NCBI RefSeq assembly: GCF_000208745.1
Contig: NC_030859.1
Span: 7,846,879-7,910,878, forward strand
DNA length: 64,000 nt
Reading direction: 5' to 3'
DNA from: Theobroma cacao
Lineage: Eukaryota > Streptophyta > Magnoliopsida > Malvales > Malvaceae
Below, piece after piece: positions 22,441 to 33,104 of this stretch. A program made the translations under genes and the position numbers. The notes beneath the pieces were generated by a model. That model saw nothing but the letters and a program-made list of their open reading frames with translations. It was not told where the DNA came from and ran no database searches. The first letter of the stretch is position 1. Every line of letters begins with the position of its first letter.

Positions 22441-23019
22441 TAAGTATTTCGTTATTAAGTGACTAAAAGATCAAGATTTGAAATGAGGGGTTTTTTATAA
22501 GGGTTAAGCTAAACTGCATTGTTTTGAACTTAAGTGCATCAGGATTTCTAAACCTTCCTTAACGTTGCTTGTTCCTTTCTTATGTTCACTCACTGAGTTT
22601 ATACTCACGTTTTCAACTTCATGTTTTCAGATTCAGAGGTTGTTAGGACGTAGATTGAGGTGCCCATGTACGCCCATCTTTCAGTAGGTATCCTGGTATT
22701 CAGTAGTCATATTCCCCATCCAAAGTCACTCCGCTGACGGTCTAGATCTTTATGTATGCTCAATGTGAATTGATAAAATACATTGGATAGACTATCTATG
22801 TATATTTCGAACTATGTTGCCAATGTGAACATCCATTTGGGTTCTATGAATTGCGTTTGAAGAAATTGACATTTGAACACTATTAAGAATAGATCTTGAA
22901 GAAATATGATAGATTGATGGACTAATATACAAGTGCATATAGAGAGGCTTGCTTGGACTTAGTGAGTTGTGCCTATTGGGTCCTTGCGCCGATCATGGCC
23001 TGAAAATTGGGTTGTGACA
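22441..23019 (+). mobile_element. Truncated 3' LTR, family B, of element 2
   Basis: This stretch matches the last 550 bp or so of the 5' LTR (19825-20379) with mostly C/T and G/A differences and ends GGGTTGTGACA at 23019. The first 2.4 kb of the 3' LTR and the polypurine tract are missing, so a deletion joined the interior directly to the LTR end. It keeps the CTCAC and TTTTCAG acceptor module. Confidence 0.88.
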
Positions 23020-23100
23020 CTTTCTTTCCTTTCCTTTCCTTTCTCCTTTCTTTTTTCTTTCTTTCTTTCTTTCTTTCTTCCTTTCTTTCTTTCTTCCTTT
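23020..23100. repeat. TTTC microsatellite
   Basis: A pyrimidine run of TTTC and TTCC units continues the CTTT run left of 17358, so element 2 inserted into a microsatellite within LTR-C. Confidence 0.9.
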
Positions 23101-23367
23101 CTCTCCAAGCTGATCTTATCTCTTTCCTTTCCTAAGATTCAGTTTTTCCCTCATGGCAAAGATATTTTGCCTTCTTTTGGTGTGGTGGATCCAAATGCCC
23201 ACCACCTAAATTTTTCTTCCAATTTCCTTACTCATGGCCGGCTTGTCAAAGATTGGCTATTGTTGGCATTTTCCTCATTTCTTACATGTGGTTAGAATTG
23301 CAAGTTAACAATGCTTTGAATCTTCCACCCGCCACCTTCTTTGACTTTTCTTTTCTCTTCACATTCT
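23020..23367 (-). mobile_element. Remainder of LTR-C, minus strand
   Basis: This continues the LTR interrupted at 17357. Its reverse complement has the purine-rich AAAGAAAGAAAGG stretch also present near 50240 in the solo LTR-C. The LTR start is missing; the sequence stops where an LTR-A stub begins at 23368. Confidence 0.6.
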
Positions 23368-23745
23368 TGGCATGGTGTGAGACCTTGTCCTTTATAGACA
23401 CATAGCTAGAAGTAGATGCGATAATAAAGACTAAGGGTAATTTCATCATTTTCTTTGTGAGCTCCCAGAAGTAGGTTTCCTAATATTATTAAGGCCTAAG
23501 TAGGCCTAAGGAATAAATGAATGATGTAAATAATGATACATAAATGAAGAAAATAGAAATAATGATAATTTCCATAGTAGGGGCAAAATAGTTATTTTTC
23601 ATCTCGAGTCGAAATTTTTAAGTTTTCATGAACCCGAGTATTTTTAGACTATTATGGACTTTGTTTTAGCATCAAAAGAGTAAAAAGATTGCACAAAGGA
23701 TAGGAGGAAGATAAAGCGACCTTGTGAAAGGCATTTTTGTAGGTT
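23368..23745 (+). mobile_element. LTR family A stub
   Basis: It begins TGTGAGACCTTG like LTR-A and follows the copy at 60326 through its first 380 bp or so, then stops abruptly against the gag of Athila-1. No TATA or downstream module remains. It is the trace of a deletion that joined an LTR-A to Athila gag. Confidence 0.8.
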
Positions 23746-24440
23746 GAGTGGTAATATTTGAACCACCATTGATGCAACTACAAAAGGAGCTCTAATGGCA
23801 AAATCAATTGATGACACGTATGACCTATTAAAAGAGATGGCATTGAACAACTACCAATGGCCAACAAGCGATCAACGCATAGAAAAAGAGCTAAAGTTCA
23901 TGATGTGGATGTCATTACAACAGTAATAGCATAGGTAGTAGTTCTAACTAAGAAACTTGATTCTTTTGGTTCTAACTCAATTCAAAGTCCTTTTATAGTT
24001 TGTGAGCATTGTGGAGATAAACATGCAAGTAATCAATGTCCAAGCAGTATCGAAATAATTCAATTTATGGTGAACAGACAACGAAACAACCCCTACTCCA
24101 ACACCTATAACCTAAGGTGGAGGAATTATCCAAACTTCTCTTAAGGTAGCAATCAGGGATCATCTTCAACTTCAAGATCGAACATGCTTCTTGGATTCCA
24201 ACAGCAAGCAAAAGGTTCTATCCCAAGTAAGAAACAATCTATGGAGGAAGTGTTGATGCAATAAATGGCCAAGACTAATTCCATCATACATAGTTAAGCG
24301 ACTTCGATAAGGAACCTTGAGACCTAAGTTGGTCAACATGCCAACTCATTAAATAATAAAGCTTAAGGGACCTTACCTAGTGATACAAAGCAAATACTAG
24401 AAGGGAAGGTAAGGAACATGTCAAATCCATTACCTTGAGA
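23746..24440 (+). pseudogene. Athila-1 gag, C-terminal remnant
   Basis: This is the C-terminal part of gag from an Athila-type Ty3/gypsy element. The family words GALMAKSIDDTYDLL and EMALNNYQWP lie near 23780-23870. A knuckle follows at 24001-24039, CEHCGDKHASNQC (CX2CX3HX4C, the Athila spacing). Several stops interrupt the frame, for example near 23920, 24145 and 24260. The N-terminal capsid region is gone, cut at 23745. The frame reads on into protease, as usual for Athila gag-pol. Confidence 0.85.
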
Positions 24441-25346
24441 TGAGGTAAAGAAATTGAAAGTAACACAAAGAAAATTGAACAAAAAGGCAAGACGGTTAAG
24501 AGTCGGACATGGATTTCAAGTTTTAGTGAGCAACATCAAGAGAATGAAGCTAAGGCAACTTTACCACCACCATCCTTTCCTTAGTGCTTTAAGAAACAAC
24601 AAGAAAAGTGCTAACTTCAAAATTTTATTAAGGTGCTTAAAAAGCTTCACATCAACATTCCAATCATTGAGGCTTTAGAGCATATGCCTTTATATGTGAA
24701 ATTTTTGAAAGATATCTTCTCCAAGAAGAGGTGGTTAGGTGAATTTGAGATAATGGTACTCATTGAAGAGTGTAGTGCAATCATATAGAACAAGCTTCTT
24801 CAAAAGCTTAAGGACCGTAGCAGCTATACCATTCCCTACACCATTGATGCATTATTTTTCACTAAAACTTTGAGTGATTTAAGCTCAAGTATTAATTTGA
24901 TACCTTTCTTTATCTACAACAGGTTAAGTTTAAAGGAAAGTAAGCCCATTATTGTGGCTCTACAATTAGCAAATAGAACCTTGACATATATGAGAGGTAT
25001 AGTGGAAGATGTACTTGTAAAAGTGGATAAATTCATCTTTCTAGTGGATTTCATAGTACTCGATATGAAGGAGGGTAAAAAGGTTCCGATCATCCTCAAG
25101 AGACCTTTCTTACATACTACTAAAGCACTAATTAATGTGGAAACGGGAGAGTTTACCTTGCGAGTTCAAGATCAAGAGGTAACATTTCATGTTTTCAAAG
25201 CTCTAAAGTTTACTAACAATCATGATAAGTATTTTGTAGTTAGTGTGGTGGATAGGGTCACAAGTGGAGCTTTTAGGAAAAATCATCCTACTAACCCACT
25301 TAAGGCTTGGTTGCTGAGTCTAAGACAAGTAATGAGGTTGTCATAG
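24441..25346 (+). pseudogene. Athila-1 protease region
   Basis: This is the aspartic protease part of Athila pol. The active site region reads SDLSSSINLIP from 24873, where the family has C-D-L-G-A-S-I-N-L: the aspartate stays but the glycine is lost, so the enzyme would be dead. The downstream conserved words IVEDVLVKVDKFIF, DFIVLDM and VPIILKRPFL lie in one long frame. Upstream (24454-24780) stops and frameshifts break the linker. The frame ends near 25345 by a shift, after which the RT leader continues in another frame. Confidence 0.85.
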
Positions 25347-26545
25347 ATTGCATGAATGTGTTGAATGCTCCATCTCATGTCTTGGGAACGCAATTTGAGT
25401 CGTTGGAGTTCTATTCTTCTTCATCCTCAATAGTGAAGCTTTTTATTGAAGAACCTCCTAAGTTGCAACTCAAACCATTGCTAAATCATCTGGAATATGC
25501 ATATCTTGGTAACTCATCTACTTTTCCTGTTATTGTTTCATCTACTCTCACTAACAAGTAGGAAGATAAGTTATTGAGAGTTATAAGGAAGCACAAGAAG
25601 GCATTGGGTTGGACAATTGTAGACATTAAGGGGATAATTACTTTAATATGCATGCATAAAATTTTGTTGGAGGATGATCATAGAGCCACTATTGAGCATC
25701 AGAAAGGATTGAATCTGATCATGAAAAAGTGTTGAAGAAGAAGATCATCAAATGGCTATATGCTAGCATCATCTATCCTATTTCTAATAATGTATGTGTA
25801 AGTTTGGTACAATGTGTACCACAGAAAGGTGGGATATCAATGGTTGTAAATAAAAACAATGAACTCTTTCCCATAAGGACAATAACTGGATAAAGAGGTT
25901 GCATGGACTATTGAAGCTCAACAAGTCCACAAGGAAATATCGCTTTCCTTTACCATTTATGGATCAGATGTTTAATAGGCTTGCTAGAAATGAGTACTAT
26001 TGTATCTTGGATGGGTATTCAGGATACAATCAAACTGCAATAGCTCTAGAGGATTAAGAAAAGGCAACCTTCACCTGTCTCTTTGGCACTTTCACCTTTA
26101 AGAGGATGGATGCCATTTGGACTTTGTAATGCTCCAACCACATTTCGACGATGCATGATGGCTATTTTTTCAATTATGGCGGAGAAAACACCAGAGGTAT
26201 TTATGGATGACTTCTCTATATTTGGAGATAATTTTGATGAATGTTTGTTGAATCTTGATAGAGTGTTGAAAAGGTGTGAGAGACAAACTTGGTGCGAAAT
26301 TGGGATAAGTGCCATTTTATGGACAAAGCAAACATGGAGACAATCGAGAAGCTTCCACCACTAACTCGATAAAAGGTATTAGGAGTTTCCTTATACACGT
26401 TGGTTTTTATTTGTGATTAATTAAGGACTTTGTAAAATTGCTAAACCTTTGTGTAATCTCTTAGAGAAAGATGTCCCATTTATAGAATTGAAAAAGAAAC
26501 ATCTGCACCCATTATTGTAGTTCCTAATTGGTCACTCCTATTTAA
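25347..26545 (+). pseudogene. Athila-1 reverse transcriptase
   Basis: This is reverse transcriptase in several frames. The leader is at 25347-25700 (HKKALGWTIVDIKGI, then a HKILLEDDH-like word). The palm words WMPFGLCNAPTTFRRCM and EVFMDDFSIFGDNF are at about 26107-26235, with the catalytic aspartates at 26206-26211. Frameshifts occur near 25560, 25850, 26070 and 26290, with many stops. The thumb and connection regions (26330-26545) are barely recognisable. Strand and order fit the neighbouring protease and RNase H. Confidence 0.88.
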
Positions 26546-26551
26546 TCTTAT

Positions 26552-26959
26552 ATGTATGCATTTGATAAGTTTCGTTCATACTTAATTGGCACAAAAGTTA
26601 TTGTTTATACTGACCACTCTGTAATTAAGTATTTAATTGCTAAGAGAGATGCCAACCCAAGGTTGATGAGGTGGATTTTGTTGCTACAGGAATTTGATTT
26701 AGAAATTAAGGACAGAAAAGGCTTAGAGAATCAAGTAACAGACCATTTGTCGAGGTTAAAGCATGACAACCAAGGTAAAAACTTAACTTTGATCAACCAA
26801 ACCTTTCCTAATGAACAAGTATTATATGTTGGTCAAAAGAATTTATCATGGTTTGCTGACTATGTAAATTATATAGTAAGTAAGCTTCTTCATCTAAATT
26901 TAAATTTTCATCAAAGAAAGAAATTTCTTCATGATGTTAGACTTTATGTGTCGGATTAA
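26552..26959 (+). pseudogene. Athila-1 RNase H and tether
   Basis: This 135-codon open frame covers the C-terminal half of RNase [20 protein letters not shown], then [17 protein letters not shown] and QVTDHLSRL. The TDH aspartate that is lost in Athila-2 is present here. The N-terminal half, with the first catalytic aspartate, lies upstream in broken frames or is deleted. The frame ends with a stop after a linker typical of the RNase H-integrase junction. Confidence 0.9.
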
Positions 26960-26989
26960 CCATTTTTGTTTAATCAATGTGTTGACAGA

Positions 26990-28130
26990 ATGTTAAGAAG
27001 GTGAATTCGAAGGAGGAAGTTGGAAGCTTGTTGAGATATTGTCATTCTTCAAAGTATAGGGGCTGTTTTAGAGGAGAGAGAATGACAGCTAAAGTTCTTC
27101 AGTCATGTTTGTATTGGCCAACTTTTTTTAAGGATGCTCATAATTTGTTTTGCATTGTGATAGGTGTCAAAGAATGGGGAACATTTCAAGAAGACATGAG
27201 ATGTCGCTCAATAGCATTCTTGAAGTGGATATTTTTGATGTCTGCAGAATTAATATAATGGGACCATTCATTTCTTCTTTCAACAATCATTAGATCTTGG
27301 CGGTCGTTCATTATGTATCAAAGTGAGTGAAAGCCTCAACTTTTCCTACAAACGATGCTAAAGTTGTGTTGAAATTTTTGAAAAAGAACACTTTCACTAG
27401 ATTCGGAACACCAAAGGCTATAGTGAGTGATGACAAAAGCCACTCTTGTAATAAATATTTTACAACTTTGCTTGCAAAGTATGAAGTGACACACAAGGTG
27501 GCCACAACTTATCACCCTTAGACAAATGGATAAGTTGAAGTGTAAAATCGAGAAATTAAAAGAGTTTTAGAGAAAGTGGTTCTTCATCAAGGAAAGATTA
27601 GGCCAGTAGACTTGATGATGCACTATGGCATATACAACCACTTACAAAACTCTAATAGGTATGTCCCCATATTGATTAGCATTTGGAAAAGCATGTCACC
27701 TTCCAGTGGAGTTGGACCATAATGTCTTTTGGGCCATCAAGAAGTTAAACTTTGGCTAGGGAGTAGCTGGTGAGAAACGTTTACTTCAATTAAATGACAT
27801 AAATGAACTCTACTTGGATGACTAGGAAAATGTCAAATTTTACAAAGAAAAGACGAATAGATGGCATGATCAAAAGATTGTTGACCGTCATTTCGAGCTA
27901 AGTTAGCATGTGTTGTTGTTTAACTTGCTCTTAAAGCTATTTCTGAGCAAGTTGAAATCAAGATGATTAGGACCCTTTATTGTATCAAAGGTGTTTCCCC
28001 ATGGAACAGTGGCAATAATAGATGGATTAACAAATGAAACATTAAAGGTAAATGGGCAGTAGTTGAAGCATTACTCGAAAGGTGACATTGATCATCAACG
28101 ATCCTCCATCCATCTTTTCGATCCCAAATG
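26990..28130 (+). pseudogene. Athila-1 integrase
   Basis: The integrase is split over at least three frames. The N-terminal zinc region (LLRYCHSSKYRGCFRG, then AKVLQSCLYWPTFFKD) spans 27025-27150; the HHCC motif is damaged. The catalytic core appears at 27380-27520 as TRFGTPKAIVSDD, with the second aspartate retained and a partly preserved HKVATTYHP. The C-terminal words match the cleaner copy at 57659-58012 but are broken by stops near 27520, 27545 and 27760. It cannot encode a working enzyme. Confidence 0.85.
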
Positions 28131-29007
28131 AGCTGACAAGAGAGTTCAACTAACGACTATAATGAGAATGAGTTTCGGAAGGCAACCCAAGTTTATAAGC
28201 TTAGTTTATTTTTGTGTTTATTATATTTAGAATATTTTGATTTTGATTTTTACTTGCAATTTCTTTCATAATTTATGTTTTATTCCATGAGTTTAATTTA
28301 TCTTTTTCTTTTTTTTTTGTTTTAGTTTATAGAGCCTTTGAATTCAAAGAAATTAAAAAAATTGAAATGATGTTGTGATGCCAAGAAGGTCAGTGCTGTG
28401 GCGCCACATGATGTTTTGTCCCACAGTGAGAGTCAAGGCTAAAACACCATGGCTCTCGTTCAGACCACCCCACTTTTAAAAGCCTACCCCTTTCTTTTGT
28501 TTCCCATATTTTTTCATTTTCTAGGTTTGTTTCTCTTTCTACCTCCATATTTTCTCTCTTTAGCTTCCACCCATTACGTTGTACTTGCAAGACTTCACAT
28601 GTGTGGCACTAAATCACTCCTTTGAAGCAAGCAAATTATCTTTCGCTCATGCAACAACTAATTTTCTATAGAAAATTCAAGTAATTGGATTAGTTTTTTG
28701 AAGATTTTTCAAATTTGGCAATTTAGCTATTGAAGAAGCACTTGTGTTTGTTGATTAATGGGTTGGTGATTGCTTTGAGATTGTAGTCTTTGTGCTTGAT
28801 TTTAATTGCTTCTACATTGAATATTCGAGAGATTGGTTGCTAGAAAGTGGCGAATTGTGACAAAATTCTACACTTGAATAGTAATTGTGGGAGTGGAATT
28901 ATTTATGCACTGGTGATTTTGTTGGCGTGTTGTGTTTTAATTTGAGAAGTTGCTACATATTTTGTTGACACTTGAATATAAATTACTGCACATTTGTTTA
29001 GTATTTG
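28131..29007 (+). other. Athila-1 spacer between integrase and third ORF
   Basis: No protein is visible. A TTTTAAAAG word near 28470 is followed by a CT-rich tract at 28490-28570, then a T-rich stretch ending TTTGTTTAG shortly before the ATG at 29008. Athila-2 has a matching arrangement at 58690-59507. It could be a promoter and a 5' intron for the third ORF. Confidence 0.4.
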
Positions 29008-30061
29008 ATGGCATCTAAGAAGCGAGCTAGAGGTAGTGGCAGTGCAATTCGCTTTGGTTGAAGTAAATTTGCTTCTGTCGAGGCTGCCACAAGGCATATG
29101 CAATCTCTTGTGCAAAAGTCCCTATTTCGGAGCGAGGCATTGATCTTCACCATGCCCATTATGGTTTTGTTCATAGGCTTAGTATTGAGCAGTAATGGGA
29201 GAAATTTTGTGAGCAACCTGAGGTAGCTATATTACTTGTTGTTTGGGAATTTTATGCCAACACTGCTAAACATGAGAATGGGCAAGATTTTGTCCTAGGA
29301 TGTCCGGAACATTTTGACAGTTATACAATTAATCAATTCTACAACTTCCCTGATATTGAAAATGATGAGTACGGACAATTTTTGGCTAGCAATACTGATT
29401 TGGATGGAGTTATTGGAGTGCTTTGAAATAAGGGTGCAAAGTGGAAAATGAATAAAGGATTACTAATGTTTTTTAAAGCTAGTGTCATGAAGAATGATCC
29501 TAACCTATGGTATCATTTTCTGGTGGCAAGATTACTTCCTGTGAAGCATCTAAGTGACATGATAAGGAATAAAGCCATTTTATTGTATGCAATTATTTTT
29601 GGTATGTCAATCAATGTAGGTTAAGTGGTGTTCATTTAGTGTTATTCAAGCTATTCGCTTTCCACGTGATGGACTTCGGTATCCCTCCTTGATCACGGAC
29701 TTATGCAAGAAAGTGGGAGAGAGTTAGGACAAAATGAAGAAATATTGCATTTTTAAGGTCCATTGGATGCAAGCATTATGTACAGGTTTTATGCTTGAAA
29801 GTATTCTTCTGTCGAAGGAGGTTCTTCATCAACTCCATGCCATCCACCACCACCGAGGCAACCTCAACAGTTTTTCATGTTTCAAAGGATGGAAAGGCTA
29901 GAACTTTGAATGGATCATCATGCAACATGTATGTAGTCTATTGAGTAGATGATGCAAGCTTATCTGAGCATGTTGGCATGGACATGGCCATTTTTCCTAC
30001 TTTACCAGATGATCCCATAGTGGAAGACCTAAATAATGATGACAAGGGGGATGATCAATAG
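29008..30061 (+). pseudogene. Athila-1 third ORF, plant transposon protein type
   Basis: This ORF follows pol on the same strand, where some Athila elements carry an env-like or extra gene. It starts MASKKRARGSGS at 29008 with a basic N-terminus. Frameshifts and stops break it, but the order of recognisable words matches the Athila-2 copy: the region around INQFYNFPDIENDEYGQFL (29330-29390), LWYHFLVARLLPVKHLSDM (29510-29565), NKAILLYAI and a proline-rich tract (29830-29870), then an acidic end and stop at 30059-30061. This layout matches the family annotated as putative plant transposon protein (Transposase_32). Its biochemical role is unknown; no signal peptide or membrane segment is evident. 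Confidence 0.72.
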
Positions 30062-31330
30062 CGATTAATTACAAGTCAGGGGAGTATTTCTTTTCCTTAC
30101 TTTACATAGCATTGGGGACAACGTTATTTTCAAGTTCAAGGGGGGATTTTCCATTTTTAAGATTTGTTTTCCTTATGTTTTTATTTTGTAAGTTAATTAA
30201 GTTATTTATCATCTGATTTGTTGCATGTTTTAAGAACTTAAGCTATATTTAATTATGCTAATTTCTTTTAATATACTTATCCAATGATGAGAACCAATCA
30301 TATTCTTATTTTAATTCTTTGAAACATGTGAATGTTGTTTAAGTATTATGTAAATTCTTATGCTAAGCTTCATTGTTAGGATGAGATTTCTACAATTTTG
30401 AGCACCATGTCTTTTGCTTAGATTCATTATGCATATCTAGAGAATGTTTACGTTTAGGTGAAATTTTGAATTATGTATTGAGTTTTAGAATATGTTTGAT
30501 TCTCTCTTGAGGTAAAATCATAGGCTATACTTAATTAAGGAAATGATTTGGGCCATCTTTTGACCATTTAAGCCTTTTTAGCCTACCTTTACATAATTTA
30601 TCCTTAGTTTACCCTGTTTAGCCTAATGTAACTTTTTTTTTGTTTAAGCACTTAATTAGTAACCTAGACCCTTACATTAAAATTTCCAATATGTTGCATC
30701 CCTCCCTCCTAAGTGCATAAGTCAATTTAAGAAATGAAATGAGCAGTATAGTGAAAAAGGTAGTAAAGATGAAAAGTGATTTAAAAGATCAAAAGTATGA
30801 TTGAATTCATTTTGCTATCCGGCAAAAGAAATAAGTTTGGGGGTGTGATATTAAGAAAAAAGAAAAAGAAAAAAAAGGAAGAAAAAGAATGAAGTGTTGA
30901 GCGCAAGAAAAATTGATGAAAAAAGGTGTATTTGGTGAAGGGAAATAAAGCACAAAGTAAGTCCTAAAATGACTATGTGCTTAATCTAGTTTGAGCTACA
31001 TAATATCCCATATGCTACCTTAACCCTAGTCATACATTAAAAGCTTGATAAAGACCTATTGATCCTTAATTTAGTATTAGTTGACATTAGTGGAGAGAGA
31101 GATGAAAAGAAAACATATGGAATTCAAATACTAATTTCAATTTTGCAAGCATATAAACTTATCCGGATTGTATAATATTCTTGGTAAAAGGATTGCACAC
31201 ACACATGAAAATCCACTTTACAATGAGCTTGCATTTGAATTGAAATATGAACTTGAATAATTGCATGTTATTTTATAACAAATATTCCAAGTTGTCTTCT
31301 TATTCATGTTGTTGTTATCCTTATATAAAC
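30062..31330 (+). other. Athila-1 3' non-coding region
   Basis: This holds a polypurine-like tract, TTCAAGGGGGGA, at 30136-30146 after the usual CATTGGGGACAACG word, and a second tract, AGTTTGGGGGTGTG, near 30834-30847. The rest is AT-rich and aligns loosely with 62818-63677 of Athila-2, for example CATCTTTTGACCATTTAAGCC near 30555. No 3' LTR is recognisable before the CACTA fragment. Confidence 0.55.
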
Positions 31331-31914
31331 CAAATTAATCAAAGAGAGGAAAGGAGAAAAAATTCCTTATAAGATTCTACGATACTTTCTAATCATACCT
31401 AGATTATAGAGACTTCATATGTCTAAAAAAACCACAGAACACATGACATGGCATGCTACACACCAATCCAATGATGGAGTGTTTAGACATTCTATTGATG
31501 GTGAGGCTTGGCAAAACTTTAATTACACCCATCCATCTTTTGCGATAGAATCTCACAATGTCAAACTCGGTTTACGTTTTGATGGTTTCAGGCCATCTAG
31601 TCTAGCGATGGAACCTTACTCTATTTGGCCGGTAATGTTCACTGTCTATAACTTACCTCCATGGATGTGCATGAAACAACCATACATCTTTCTTAATATG
31701 GTCATCCTAAGGAGTAAAAGTCTTGGACAAGACATAAATGTTTTCCTGCAACCTTTGTTAGATGAGTTAAAACTTTTATAGGACAAAGGTGTTGTCACGC
31801 TCAATGCCTTTATGAAACAAAATTTTATTCTACAAGCAACATTCTTATAGAGCTTTAGTGACTTTCCTGCATATGGTTGTCCTAGTGGAGTACTCGTGAA
31901 CATTTATCATATTT
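31331..31914 (+). pseudogene. CACTA (En/Spm) transposase TNP2 fragment, first part
   Basis: The open frame at 31419-31781 is a piece of the TNP2-type transposase of CACTA DNA transposons. Family words are TEHMTWHATHQSNDGV, DGEAWQNFNYTHPSF, NVKLGLRFDGFRPSS, WPVMFTVYNLPPWMCMKQP and GQDINVFLQPLLDELK. Upstream, from about 31340, the frame can be followed with one stop (KILRYFLIIPRL). Downstream a frameshift region continues to DFPAYG near 31860. The piece is broken at 31914 by a solo LTR-A and resumes at 37048. No CACTA terminal inverted repeat is visible, so it is a fragment. Confidence 0.9.
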
Positions 31915-32539
31915 GTATTTGTCATGACCCAAATTCCGGGCCATGACCAGCGCATGAGCCCAATGGACGTAGTCCACTAAGCCCAAGCAAGCCTATTAAT
32001 ATAACCTTTTCACCATTTCCATTAAAAATTTGCTAAGTCACATTTTATAACTTTGAATCAAAATAATACTAAACATTGCCATCTCATAGTGGCATACCAA
32101 TCAAAGAGTACATATATTGTCTAAACATAATTTAATAATTTACATCGGTTTGTCTATACACAACAAAGAGTACTCGACTTGCAGCGGAGAGACTCGGATG
32201 AATGTACTCCTACTGAATACCGAGACACCTACCAAAAGATGGATACAAGTCTACGAGGACACCTCGACCTAGTTACCAACTGCCTCGTGATTTCAAAACA
32301 TAAAGTTGAAAACGGTGAGTATAAACTCAGTTAGTGAACAAGAAGGGAACAAGCATACCATAAGGAATGTTTAACAAAATCATGATGCATTCCTTTCCAA
32401 AACAATGCAATTTATTTAGTTCTTATTAAACCCCTCATGTAAACCCCACATGAGTAAATCACTTTATGAAAAGGGTCCATGCTCAACAAAAGATTTGGAG
32501 AGTGAAACTTTAATAGCATTCATGCGAATCAGGTCAAAT

Positions 32540-32985
32540 CAACGACAGGTCTTAGCTGCAGCAGAAAGGCATTCTTGCTGCAACGTAGATGCAACGAGAA
32601 TGAATTTTTACAGCAGCGACACTTGACTTAAATTATCATTTAGCCAAGGGTTTCTTAACTGGCCGAGGGTTTCTCACCAAACCTCATCATTTTAAACTTA
32701 ATTCATTTATTCTTTAATGTTGGAAGTCCATGCCCAACTATGGTACTAAAGAAATGGAAAATAAGGTAGCAACCGAACCAAATGAGGAGAAAAATAGAAA
32801 GTTTTTTGCTATACCGAGATTAAATCTCGCTGCAGTGAAATTTTTGATCACAAAACAGAAAGTTTCTCGCTGCAGAGAGAAGCTACAGTAACGTTCCCGC
32901 TGCAGCGAGAATACAACGAGATTTTTGGCCAACAATACCCCTCCAACTCGAGAGTTTCTCGCTGTAGCGAGAAACAGGGCACCAA
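32540..32985 (-). repeat. GCTGCAGCGAG palindrome clusters
   Basis: Two groups of TCTCGCTGCAGCGAGA-like words lie at 32550-32640 and 32800-32980, including TTCCCGCTGCAGCGAGAA at 32894-32911, which is one base short of a perfect palindrome. Confidence 0.75.
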
Positions 32986-33104
32986 CAAAAATTCCCTCTT
33001 TTCTCAAGCAAAGGCCACCCGGTTCACATGACCAACACAACATGAAACTCATGTAATTTCCCAAAGTTTAACATGACAAATTTCACATGCATTTCAACCA
33101 TATA

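Noticed and set aside
30834..30850. Second polypurine-like tract as the start of the Athila-1 3' LTR (TGTGATATTAAG)
   Set aside because: No matching 5' LTR or repeat of the following sequence is present in the window, so I cannot support an LTR there.
31419..31781. A 120-codon ORF as a host gene
   Set aside because: Its words are those of the CACTA TNP2 transposase, and both flanks continue the same protein in broken frames.
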